A stretch of DNA of 64,000 nucleotides, taken from Holtermannia corniformis (taxonomy: Eukaryota; Basidiomycota; Tremellomycetes; Holtermanniales). Shown here piece by piece: positions 11,768 to 21,735 of the stretch (position 1 is the first letter of the stretch; the number at the start of each line of letters is the position of its first letter). The stretch spans positions 414,320-478,319 of the forward strand of contig BCIJ01000010.1 in assembly GCA_001599935.1 (NCBI GenBank), written 5' to 3'. A model generated the notes under the pieces. The model saw nothing but the letters and a program-made list of their open reading frames with translations, was not told where the DNA came from and made no database searches. The position numbers and the translations under genes were made by a program.

Positions 11768-13682
11768 CTACTTTTTCAACACGGTCCGCGTGTACTCTTC
11801 CCAGCCTATGGTTTCGAGCCTGTCGGCTTTGGCCAAGACTTCGTTCTTGAGCCCCTCGGCGTAGGTCTCGGACTCGGTAGTGAGAGACGGGATGGAGGTG
11901 CCGAGGATGCGGATGGCGAGCAGTGCCGCGTTGGTAGAGTTGGCGATGCCGACGGTGGCGACGGGGATGCCGCGCTGTCAATGTCAGTCAAAGCGATCAG
12001 CAAAGTGACCGATGACACTCACAGGCATCTGCACAATGCTGTATAGCGAATCAACACCGTCCAGCACGCTAGCCTTGACAGGCACACCGATGACAGGCAG
12101 CGCCGTTTCGGACGCAACCATGCCAGGAAGGTGTGCTGCGCCGCCAGCACCGGCAATGATGACGCGCAGACCACGGCTAACGGCCGTCTTGGCGTATTCG
12201 ACCATCCTCTCGGGTGTTCGGTGCGCAGAAGTGATGGTGAGCTCGTACGGGATCTTGAACTGCTCCAAGATCTTGGTCGCCGGCAGCATGGTGGGCAAGT
12301 CCGAGTCGGAGCCCATGATGATGCCAACTAGCGGCCGAGCGTGTGAATGCGATGGCTTGGGTGCAGCGGGCGCAAGCGGGTCAATCCACGAGTCGGCGGC
12401 ATCGGGCATCGCTTGCAGGATGGGCCGGATGCGCGACACGACCTCGGCATCGCTGTGGCCGACGACGGTGATATGGCCCATTTTCCGGGCGGCGCGCGAC
12501 TCGGCTTTACCGTACAAGTGAACGGTTGCGCCCGGTACGCCGAGAGCGACGTCGACGACGGTGTCGATCTCGGCCATTGAGGCCGAGGCACCGAGAAGGT
12601 TGAGCATGGCAGCTGATGGGACGGCCAGCTCGGTCGAGCCGAGGGGAAGGGAAAGGATCGCTCGAAGGTGGTTCTCGAATTGCGAAGTGTGGCAGGCCTC
12701 GATGGTGTGATGACCCGAGTTATGTGGCCGAGGTGCAATCTCGTTGATCAGCAATGAGCCTGGCAAGTCAGCTTGTTTGCCAGCCGTGGATAGGAACCCA
12801 CCATCGTCCATCAGGAACATCTCTACACCAAAGATACCAGCGCCCTCCAATGTCGCAACAGCCTGCTCAGCGAGCTTGCGAGCCCGCTCGTTGAGCCCAA
12901 TCATGTCCGTGCCCTGGACCCGCAAAGGGACCACGCAGACCCGCAAGATGCTTTCCCGGTGAATGGTCTCGACGGCATCGTATGACCGGACCTCGCCTTC
13001 CTTGTTCCGTACCACCATGACTGCGACCTCCTTCTTGAAGTTCTGCCACTTTTCCGCGTACAGTGGTCGGTCCGCGCCGAGGTGGTCCAGTGACGCCTTG
13101 ACGTCGGCTGGCGTGGTCGATTTGAGAGGAGAGTTACCGCGGCCATCGTACGCCAGCGTCCGTGACTTGAGCATCATGGGTATGCCAATCTTGGCCGCGA
13201 GCCGCTCAATGTCCTCTTGCGACGGGTTCTGTGGAACTCCCTCAAACGGCGCAACTGCCAATCCCCGGTCCTCGAGATGCTTCTTCTGCAAGTACTTGTC
13301 TTGAATGAGACGAATAGTCCGTGGGCTCGGCTGCACCTCGCACAGACCCTCGCGTTCCACAGCCTCGAGCACGTCGGCGTTGACGTGCTCAATCTCAACG
13401 GTTAGGATGTCACAGTCGTGCGCGAGTTGGCGGATATGCGACTCGGAGGTGAACGGGCCGTCAGGGTGTGCTTCGTGAGGCTTTGGTGGCATCAACGTCT
13501 GCTTGGCGGGCGTGTGCGTTGTCGAGTCGAGGATGAGCAGGGGGATGCCGAGCAGAGCAGCGGGGTGCGTGAGCATCCGCCCGAGTTGTCCTCCCCCTGA
13601 GATCGCCAACGTCAGCCTCCGGGTTGACCGCTTACCAGTCCACGCCCTTACCGAGAATACCGACAGTCTTTCTTGGCGCCAT
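11768..13682 (-). CDS. ADE2: Phosphoribosylaminoimidazole carboxylase Ade2
   Basis: Catalyses AIR to CAIR in de novo purine synthesis; fungal enzymes fuse a PurK-like ATP-grasp half to a PurE half. Model: 13652..13682, 12023..13596, 11974 down to 11768; 603 aa, normal for fungi. Exon 1 encodes [10 protein letters not shown], joined to GGGQLGRML, the PurK nucleotide-binding start. ATP-grasp blocks: [52 protein letters not shown]. The C-terminal PurE part has [39 protein letters not shown] and [24 protein letters not shown]. Shares a ~140 bp bidirectional promoter with TRM44. Loss of this gene normally gives red colonies. Confidence 0.98.
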
Positions 13683-13823
13683 CTTGCTAATCGGATGAGG
13701 GATGACGAGTGAAAGAGACAGCAGAGATAGATGCAACAAAAGTCCGAGTGAGGTCACGTGATCGCGTTGCTGTCCGTCTACGAGCGTTTCAGCAAGAGCT
13801 TTGATGCATCTGAAGGAGCGAAG

Positions 13824-16011
13824 ATGGAGATCAGGGCACCCAAACTCGTCCTGGATGATGCCAAGGCTCGAGGAAAGAGCCCCTTGGCCGATTCGGACAA
13901 TGTCGATTGGGTCGAGGTGCTCAGCGCCAAATGCTACTTTGGTCTCAACATTGTCAGTCTTGACCGGAGTCTCATTAGCTGTACTCATGTAACGTATGTA
14001 GTTCATCTCCGTTCTGAGAGATCTATCGCTACATCCAGAACGTAACTCGACAACCATCCTTCGCGCCGACCCTCTGACTACCACTCACTCACCTATGAAG
14101 CATTTCACCGCGCCAGCACAGTACGAGCGTCACTCGGACTTGCATCTTCAGCTCCTTCCTAGGCGGCCCTCTCGGGATGGCAAGCTCGTCCAGCACTGCC
14201 TGTTCTATCGAACGCCCGAGTCATCGCACACCAACCATCAGACCGAGTCTGTGCACGAAGAGGGTTTGGCCGTGCTCATCCCGGACGTGGCGGAAGAGGC
14301 AGACATTCCCTACTACCATCCCAATGTGCGCAAACTTGCTTTCCACTACCAATCGCTACCTGTCGCATTGGAAGAACCTGAAAGTGACGAGCTGGCTCCT
14401 CTTGGTGTCATCTCGATCTCCGTATTGCCATGGCCAACAAAGGCGGAATCTTCCGACGGGCCTACAGGTCATCTGCCGCCACCGAGGAAGCCAGTCAGAC
14501 AGCGCTCACCGCTAGCCGGTCCATCTGTGACTTCAACAGGTACTGCGCCGCCGGCAACAAGACCAGCCGCCGTAGTCCTCGACCCAGAGCAGGATGTCGC
14601 TAGTGCTGCGGCCGATCCGTCGTCAGAGGAGCTCACCCGCGGCAAGTCGCTCGATCCCAACCCAACCAGCCTACCAGACCGGCTATACCGCACATGTCTG
14701 AATTTGCTTGAGACGGTCCACCGGTTCGGCTACGGCCAGCTCGTTGGCTATAAGAAGAGGCGAAATCACGATGTAAGGCTTTCCCTGCGTACTGGAGCAC
14801 CGCTCACAGCATTCTCAGGTACTGGTAGACAAGAACACATTCCAAGACCTCTACTTGGCACTCAAGGAACGGCACCGACACCTCGATTCCCGGGTACTGT
14901 CTGGGCATGCTACCGCAAAGCTCATCGACACCAAACGCCATGTATACAAGGTCAGTGTCGCATCGTCCTGTCCTTTACCAGGAAGGCTTTTGGCCAACGC
15001 AGACAGGATATGCCAGATGTTGACGATTGGTCGCATTGGGGTCAACAGGACGTGGCACTTGCGGCTTTCCTGATGCTGTTGTGGAGGGATATGTACCCCG
15101 CCCGAGCCGTCGACGAGGATCGGGAGCGCCAATGGGATGCTTGGGGGCGACCGGAAGGAGGTTTTGTGGATTTGGGCTGCGTGAGTGGTTTGAATAATAG
15201 CGTAACTGGGACTGACCGTAAACAGGGCAATGCGTTGCTAGTGCATATTTTGCTCAGCGAGGTAGGTCGTTTATTGAAACGACCGTGTTAGTCTTACGGT
15301 TTGCAGGGCTACGCTGGGAAGGGTTTGGAGCTGCGCGCGCGCAAGACTTGGCCCCTCTACCCAGATACTACGCGACAGCATCTCTTCGAAACCGGCGTCA
15401 ATCCACCCGAGTGGTTTCCGGAAACCTTGGCTCAGTGGGAAGCCGGGGTTTGGCCCGGTGGTGACCAATGCGCGATCAAAGAAGGCATCTTCTTGATTGG
15501 CAACCACGCCGATGAGATGACGGTGGGATTGCACAACTCGACTGGCACAGTACTGACAGCAACGTCAGCCTTGGCTACCCCTCCTCTCGCTTCTTCCTGC
15601 CAAGCCGATCCCATACCTTTCGCTGCCTTGCTGTCTGCACACTCTGAACGCCCCATTCACCTCGCTCACCTTCACCCCACCCGAGGCCGATGCGCCAGAC
15701 TTCGAGACGGGTCTTGAAACTGGCGAAAGCCGTTACAAAGCTTACATCATGTGGCTTGCGTGGTATGGCTGGAAGTGCGGATGGGTGTTTGAGAAAGAGC
15801 CGCTGCGCGTCCCGAGTACGAAGGGCTGGGCGATCATCGGTAAGCTCAATGTCTTCAGACGATCCTGGTTGATGCAGACACAGGACGGAATCGAGTGGCG
15901 GATGATCCTGCGGCACTACGAGCTGCCCGAGAATGGGCGTTGTCGCAGGTGAATGAGGTGCGAGCAGCAGGTGGTTTCACGGTCCGGGAGAAGGAAGGAC
16001 AACAGCATTAG
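13824..16011 (+). CDS. TRM44: tRNA(Ser) Um44 2'-O-methyltransferase Trm44
   Basis: Trm44 methylates the ribose of U44 in tRNA-Ser using S-adenosylmethionine. Model: 13824..13952, 14002..14772, 14819..14950, 15007..15180, 15226..15261, 15307..15522, 15569..15839, 15884..16011; 618 aa. The SAM-binding core spans three exons: WDAWGRPEGGFVDLGC, then GNALLVHILLSE, then GYAGKGLELRARKTW. Further family blocks are FLIGNHADEMTPWLPLL and YIMWLAWYGWKCGW. The last, 44-nt intron shifts to the frame GRNRVADDP...REKEGQQH, which fits the family C-terminus better than reading through. Residues ~100-200 are a low-complexity insert. An upstream in-frame ATG at 13758 exists; 13824 was chosen because it leaves room for the shared ADE2 promoter. 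Confidence 0.93.
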
Positions 16012-17018
16012 AGCTTGCCAACGACGCCGTCATGACAGGATGAACAGAATGCCGTTCATCAGGGGCTTGTCATACACGTCTCTGCGTGATCTTCTTAAAG
16101 CTAGAGTTGGTTGCAGCAAAATCACTATTGATCATGTCATAGTACTAGTATATACTTCAACTCAGCATGGAGTCAATCACTTCGCCCTAGCGTACCACGT
16201 AGAGTCGTACGTGCGCACGGCAGTCGCGGGCTCGAGTGCGTCGTTAACCAAGCATTCGTCGTTTATAGGGCCGCCGAATTTATCATAACTCTGCTAGACA
16301 CCGAAACCCAGGTCCAACCATCCTACGTGGCGGAAGGCTTGAGCTCGTAGATCGGTCAGCGGCGACAAAGCTGTTTAAGAGTGCTGCTTGGGTGCCTCTG
16401 AGAGGTGTTTTGAATGAAGACTATAAAATTGCTAGCTAGCCGCTGCGGACCTCCAGAAGTGGTACGGAGATGCATCTCTAAATGTCCACTCGCACCGTAC
16501 CGCACGTGTGCTGCCATAGACCGCTCGTGAGGCCTGCTCTGGGGTCTCGCATCGCTCTGTTAGCTTCTCGCAACAGTTCACCTCCGAGGCTATTTCGGAG
16601 CTGAGTCGATACGCCGATTGGCGTCCAGCGTTGCTACGTCCTCCTGAATTTAACACACGAATTATAGTAGCCATCAGGCTGGCACGGTGCTACAGCAAGA
16701 ATGAGGTTTAGTGCATCACCTGGCAGCTACTTAGTTAGCGCGACCAACGTACTAACCGTTGGTCTAAACGGTGCTTGCGCTCCCGAAGGCGCTCAGAACC
16801 AAGCGCTTCAACGTCATCACCCAGTGCTTCCTTCCACGCAGCACTGCAGGCATTGGGCGGGTCGTCGCATCCATGTTTGAAAATGATCGGAACGCTGATG
16901 CAAGCTACGTAACCAAGCGGACATTGGTTTGCGCATGTGCATTGCTCGAACCAGGAATGTCTGGACAGCAAGAGTCTCGGCAAACGTAAACTAAATATAC
17001 ATCAAGCTGTGGATTCGA
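16012..17018. other. Gene-poor, AT-richer island
   Basis: About 1 kb with no confident gene. It is visibly less GC-rich than its surroundings (for example 16090-16200 and 16420-16440). A minus ORF at 16432..16674 (80 aa, ATG start) has no recognisable features. A hairpin with a 7-bp stem and 7-nt loop lies at 16743..16763. A frame resembling the neighbouring small gene is listed separately. Confidence 0.5.
16735..16983 (-). pseudogene. Possible decayed copy or exon related to the 17.0-kb gene
   Basis: An open minus frame of about 82 codons with no ATG at its 5' end. It contains NACSAAWKEALGDDVEAL, which resembles TVCQAAWEEKLGSEVDNK in the intact gene ending 36 bp away: C-x-AAW-x-E-x-LG-x-x-V is shared. 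Upstream the frame is cysteine-rich (EQCTCANQCPLGYVAC), unlike the intact gene. It may be a broken paralog, or an exon of an unrelated Cys-rich small secreted protein. The evidence is one short block only. Confidence 0.3.
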
Positions 17019-17303
17019 TCAACCGGAGCGCGCAAACCACGTTGACTGGTACGAGCGCACGGAGGTCGCTTTGGAGAGTGCTTCAAGTACGAGGGGCTTG
17101 TTGTCAACTTCACTGCCGAGCTTCTCTTCCCAAGCCGCCTGGCAAACTGTTCCGCGCTGGCTCTCGCTGAGACCATCGACCGCGGTGTTGTAAGTGTCTA
17201 CGTTACCATTGGCGAGCTCGACCGCAACGTCATAAGCCTGACCGTTGTGGAAGCATTTGGCAGTGTACGAGTTGCCATCGGTGGAAGTCCAGGAAGTCGA
17301 CAT
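17019..17303 (-). CDS. Small protein, 94 aa, unknown family (copy 1)
   Basis: Intronless ORF from ATG 17303. No signal peptide or membrane segment. The product has an N-terminal part likely to be beta (TSWTSTDGNSYTAKC, AYDVAVELANG) and a C-terminal amphipathic helix region (LSESQRGTVCQAAWEEKLG) ending in WFARSG. It resembles the 109-aa product of the next gene in the same orientation: Y-T near the start, a V-x-V-x-V strand, QR-x2-V-x2-AA-x-E-x-K-x-G, and a terminal ARSG. The leader is CA-rich (CAACACCAACACAACC) and a TATA-like box sits about 100 bp upstream, which suggests strong expression. Function unknown. Confidence 0.62.
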   Translation of the reverse strand: MSTSWTSTDGNSYTAKCFHNGQAYDVAVELANGNVDTYNTAVDGLSESQRGTVCQAAWEEKLGSEVDNKPLVLEALSKATSVRSYQSTWFARSG

Positions 17304-18134
17304 TGTGCTGCTTGAGTGTTTGGTTGTGTTGGTGTTGTTGTTGAGTAGAAGAGTGAGAGAAGGTGTGAGTGATGGCAAACAGAGCGCGCAAAACACCGTG
17401 CTTTTGTACCATTTCGGGGGACAGCAGCTGAAAGGGGATCGACACCGGCGACAACCTTTAACGGAGATGAATCACCCGGGCCGGTCTCGGGCAATCTATG
17501 AGAATCCATTGATCGCAACCATGCCTGGTAGGCATACGACATCACTCGCCGCGATTCCGAAGCCGCGAATTAAAGGTGGTCATGGTAACGCACTACTCCG
17601 CCTATATACGCGCAGATGGTTTTCTGACATCTGAAAGTTACCTTTGACGTGCTCGGGCGTGTCTCCGTTGGCCCTTTGTTCAGGCCGGGCGAAAAGGACA
17701 ATGGCATGTTCCGATGTACAGGAGACTGATCTGCACTGCGCGGCTACGTCACTGCTCGGAGACGATCTAGCCCGCTCCTTTCACGGCGAGGGCGCGCTGT
17801 TGCATACGAGGACAGAGCAGCGCGGCAACAAGTCGGCGAGTTTCCTTTGATTGCAGGCGGCCCCGGTCGCCGTAAGCGCGTACTTCGGTACAAGACACAT
17901 GTAAGGATGCGTACAGGCTTGCTCCTTGTGTTGCCGTTGCTCCCTTCTCGGGAATCTCCGTTATGTCGGAGGACCTGCACCGCCGAACAGATATCCTCTA
18001 CGTAAGAGCGAGTTGGCCCCGCGTCAGTCACATTCAACCCACCTCAAGTGGTGCCAGCCGTCCAATATCTGCCACCTGGATTCGTCCCGCAAAGTCATTG
18101 ATCGTGACACTAAACATACATTGGCCATCACTAC
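17304..18134. other. Spacer between the two small genes
   Basis: About 830 bp. The left ~120 bp is the leader and core promoter of copy 1. The rest has no supported gene; open frames here are short and lack bias. Confidence 0.5.
17401..17408 (-). promoter_or_regulatory. TATA-like box of copy 1
   Basis: On the minus strand TACAAAAG, about 98 bp before ATG 17303, followed a few bases later by GTGTTTTG. The same arrangement (TATAAAG then GTGTTTTG) precedes copy 2. Confidence 0.4.
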
Positions 18135-18464
18135 CTACTTAGGGATAATCACCTCGTAGCCACTCCGGGCACTGCGGAGCGCGCTGAACTCTGTAACGGT
18201 GCCGTCGGCTGTCTTGAGTGACGACCAGTTGGTGTTGACGTCTTGCCAACCGGCGCCATACTTGGCCTCCGACGCGGCACTAATCACGCTGATGCGCTGC
18301 TCGTCGTGATCTTTGCCATGGAGCGCGCTCACGACGGAGTTTAGAGTTTCAGTCTTGTCAGGCTGACTGACGCTGCTTTGCACTCTGACCCCGACATTGG
18401 CTGAGCCCGCGTACGATGACGCTTCGACGGTGTACTGCTTGTTTGCGATGGTGACTTCGATCAT
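18135..18464 (-). CDS. Small protein, 109 aa, unknown family (copy 2)
   Basis: Intronless ORF from ATG 18464 (MIEVTIANKQYTVEASS). No signal peptide, no TM, no cysteine. Predicted beta-rich start, a Ser/Val-rich middle (NVGVRVQSSVS), then a helical part (DEQRISVISAASEAKYGAGW) and a C-terminus FSALRSARSGYEVIIPK. It aligns loosely with the 94-aa product downstream through QR-x2-V-x2-AA-x-E-x-K-x-G and ARSG. It has a good TATA box, a leader rich in CACA, and a short 5' UTR, as in abundantly expressed fungal genes. I do not recognise the family. Confidence 0.66.
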   Translation of the reverse strand: MIEVTIANKQYTVEASSYAGSANVGVRVQSSVSQPDKTETLNSVVSALHGKDHDEQRISVISAASEAKYGAGWQDVNTNWSSLKTADGTVTEFSALRSARSGYEVIIPK

Positions 18465-19193
18465 GTTTGCTGTGCTTGTTTGGTGTGAGCTAGGAACTGT
18501 TTGTGTGATATAGAAGATGGGTGGACAAAACACGCGCAGCTTTATACGGAACGGTGCCGCTCTGAATCACCGAGGCTTGGTCGACCGTCACCACAGGGAC
18601 GAGCCTCGATAGGCTAGCCGACCTAATCTCGTGCAGCCAATGCCACAGAACAGCAAAGTAGACCAAACAGCTCGCAATGTGATTTGCACACCAAGTGCAA
18701 GAAACGCTGTGCTTGCGGTTGGCTTGCCAAGACGTGTCAGCGTGCCTGCGTGAGAGGCGATCCCTTCCCTACTGTCAATGGCGTGGCCTTCGCTGGTCTG
18801 TGCGATTGGTCACGTTTGACACACGCTTCGCCTGTGGTGACGGAGAGTCGCGCTCTGGCCTGTCGTATGCCTTGCGCGAGCGAACCGAGGGCTACATGAG
18901 CTCCACCTTGGGTCCAACCGTGCCGTTGGACCATTCCCTAGTCTTCAATGAAGGAGAAAAGTCCATGATTTCTATTGTTCCACGCAGCCCTCCTATCGAC
19001 GCGCAGTCTCGTCGCCACGACTGCAATCATTTCCGCATCAGCTCCAAGCCACAGCGATGAACCGGAAACTCCATGACATATGCGTGACAAACATGTACGT
19101 TCACTGTCTGCTGCAATCCTGCGCTCTCCGTCCCATATCTCCAGCTCGACCTTGTTATATTATACGCCTCGTCTTGATACGCACTACACCGCC
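18465..19193. other. Intergenic region
   Basis: About 730 bp upstream of copy 2 and downstream of the RCR-like gene (both minus strand). The plus ORF at 18695..19060 overlaps this stretch but has no family features or splice support. Promoter of copy 2 lies in the first ~100 bp. Confidence 0.45.
18540..18546 (-). promoter_or_regulatory. TATA box of copy 2
   Basis: TATAAAG on the minus strand, 76 bp before ATG 18464, with GTGTTTTG shortly downstream. Confidence 0.55.
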
Positions 19194-19871
19194 CTATCTT
19201 GGGGGAGCGCCGGGCGGTGGCGCATAACCTTTACTTGGGTCTGTCGCTGCCCGGGCATCAGCAGTATCCCACGACTGTGCCGCAGCGACTCACAAGGCGC
19301 ATTGTAGCCCGGTGGGGGCAGGTCGCCACCCGCTTCACGGCGTTGACGCTCTTCCTCCTCTCTCGCCTGCTGCCACTCGTATCCATGCTCATGGCTATCA
19401 GGCTGATAGCTTGCCGGTGGGGCCGTCGGCGGAGGAGCATACGAGCCCGTCGGGTTTGCGTTGAGCCCTGGGTGCTGTTGTTGTCCGTACGCATAGGTCG
19501 CTGGCGGTGGCGGGTTGTTGGCGTATGGGTTTGCGCTATCGACGCCGGATTGACCGTTGGGTTGGTTGTATGGCAGTACCGGTGGTTTCACGTTTGCAAA
19601 GCGTGCGCGCGTTTGTCTGCTCGCTAGATGAGCTCGTGGACGAGTAGAGCCATAGGGAGTTGACTGACCTGCGCCGGGCGAACCCACAGAGCATGAGGAG
19701 CAGCAAGACGCCAACGGCGACTCCGACTCCGATTCCGATCCTCGCGCCCGTAGCGAGCCCACTGCAGCGATAATAGCCCCTGTAGCGCGAATAGCACGTC
19801 CTATACTGCGCCGCGACTGGTGTCGAGCCAAGCGCAGCCGTCACGGCCAACAACGCAAGAGCTGATAGCAT
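19194..19871 (-). CDS. Single-pass membrane protein, RCR-like
   Basis: Model: 19669..19871, 19294..19616, 19194..19246 on the minus strand; 192 aa. A signal peptide (LALLAVTAALGSTPVAA) is followed by a short Cys/Tyr-rich lumenal part (QYRTCYSRYRGYYRCSG), a TM helix (IGIGVGVAVGVLLLLMLCGF), a stop-transfer ARRRQTRARF and a Pro/Tyr/Asn/Gln-rich cytosolic tail with YAPPP-type motifs, DLPPPGY and a final GYAPPPGAPP. This layout matches fungal RCR-type proteins (chitin/Congo-red resistance, PY-motif adaptors for Rsp5 ubiquitin ligase), but sequence identity is too low by eye to be sure. The last intron moves the frame to STDPSKGYAPPP, repairing the proline repeat. Confidence 0.78.
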
Positions 19872-20416
19872 GTCTGTTCACAGTCGTCAGCCGTTTGTAC
19901 GCTCATCATCCAAGATACGAAACGCACTGTGGGTGGCGATGGGAAAGCTGGCCTCGATCAAGCTTGGTGGTGTTACATATAGGTCGCGAGCGCGATTCCC
20001 CGATCCGGCAATGTTCACAAGCGGTCCTCTACGACGTCATCCTGCTCGCTCGACCCAAAAGCTTGGCACCGCCGTCATCCTGGGCGCGCTTCGGCTCTGG
20101 TGATCGTCGGCAACGGCGACGGCAACGGTGGCAAGTGATACGCAAGCGGCCTACAGTTGGGTGCGCTGAGGCGAATGTGCCGTGTGACTCGAGCGCCTAG
20201 TCAACTCGCACACTGCACAGTGATGAATGTGGCCGTGCAGTCTACTGAACATGGATGATATGCCTCCAAGATCACATTCAGTCGCCACGCAGCGTCAGCG
20301 TGATGTCAAAGCATTCATCACACCGTCTCGTCCAAAGCCCAAGCCCGGTCCGCACCACTCGCCCTGAGCGATCCAACACCAAGCCTGCGTCCTCCCCGAG
20401 GACACGGTAGGGCCGT
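19872..20416. other. Intergenic region
   Basis: About 545 bp between the RCR-like start and the RPS16 stop, holding the RPS16 3' UTR and the RCR-like promoter. No supported gene; open frames are shadows. Confidence 0.5.
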
Positions 20417-21467
20417 TTAACGGTACGACTTTTGGCGACGAGCACGGGCACCGCGACCGCCGAACTGGGGGGAGTTAGCGCCGCCCACACGAACGAAAAG
20501 GGGAGAGATGGAGGCGGACTAACCTTCTTGGGTTCCATCCTCCGGGGGTCGGCGACGAGAAGGGTACGGTCGTAGGCGATCAACGTCTTCTTCAAGTCGA
20601 GGGCCGAAGCGGCGTCAAAGTTCTTGGCGTAGAACCTGAGTGTGGGCGTGAGCAGGGATAACAAACAGCCGGCGGATCGGGTGATGAAAAGTACAGCGGG
20701 GATCAAGAAGAGCTTTACAGCTCGGTCTACCTCGTCCCCTCGACTGTAGATGTCGTCCTGTGCCACGGCAGACTCACGCAACGACACCCTTGGCAATGGC
20801 CTGGCGGAGAGCGTAGATCTGGCTGACGTGACCACCGCCCTTGACGCGGAGGCGGATGTCAATCTCGGCGAGCTTGTCGGCGCCAATGGTGAGGATGGGC
20901 TCGTAGACCTTGTAGCGGAGGAGGGCACTGTGCGGTGTCAGCGATTGGTCTGGAGTGCGGGACGGACGGGCGAGTCGAGCGAGCAGAGGGGGCTAGAGGA
21001 GACGCGGTGCGACGACGGCGGAGGGGTTCAGATGCAAGAGCTGAGAGCTGTAGATTGCGCAAGGACGACGCAGGCTAGTGCTATTGATCGCACCGTGTGA
21101 CAGGGCGAAATGGATAAACAGCTCGACTTTGCTGTCCCGTTGCCAGACATGTCACACGACACGCTGTGCGCCCGCTCGTCCCTGCTTGACAATGCCCTCG
21201 TAGCTCGAGCGTCCACGCCCCTCGGTGCACTGTCCCCGCCTGTCCAGTCTTGCTCCCTGCTCGAGCCCTTGGTCCCCGTCCGTCCCAAGCAGAGAAAGCG
21301 ACTAACGGCTCGACGAGCGAGATGGGTGCGCCGTTGAGGCGGATCAACCCACGACCGGGGGTAACGTGCGCAACGGCCGTGGCAGTCTATCCTCGTCAGC
21401 ACCTTTGTCCCTATTCTCTAGCCTGGACGGCACACACCTTCTTCTTGCCAAACGTCTGGACGGACAT
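20417..21467 (-). CDS. RPS16: Cytosolic ribosomal protein uS9 (Rps16)
   Basis: Small-subunit protein near the P-site. Model: 21438..21467, 21307..21386, 20778..20927, 20524..20635, 20417..20464 on the minus strand; 139 aa, near the usual ~143. Motifs across exons: [84 protein letters not shown] and the universal terminal ...RQKSYR. Four coding introns; intron 2 is 379 nt, much longer than others in the window. A further GTGAGT...ACAAG intron of ~46 nt probably lies in the 5' UTR just upstream of the ATG. Divergent from the mitochondrial uL4 gene. Confidence 0.97.
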
Positions 21468-21735
21468 GATCTACCGTCTTGTCAGTGTTTTGATGAGGGT
21501 TGGTGTGTTTCGGCGGCACTCACGCTCTTGCGGTCGACCTTGAACGCGCGCGTACAGGATGGTGTTGGTGCAGGCGGCGGTCGGGTGGATTTTCGCGGCG
21601 TTTCGCGGTGTTTGCGATTTGAGGGGGTTTCAGTCGCCACTTTGAGCTCAGTGACGGGTGGGAAAGTGGCAGGGGGTTGCAATCGCCACAGAGAAATCGC
21701 ACTCGATACTATTATATACTACAGCACTCGCCAGC

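Noticed and set aside
16743..16763. Hairpin ACCAACG-TACTAAC-CGTTGGT that looks like a tRNA anticodon arm, near TTAGTTAGCG
   Set aside because: The loop lacks U33 in either orientation, no B-box (GGTTCGAATCC-like) follows, and no acceptor stem closes. It is left as an unexplained hairpin.
19870..20103. Plus ORFs upstream of the RCR-like gene
   Set aside because: They overlap the start of the minus-strand gene and its promoter, without motif or splice support.
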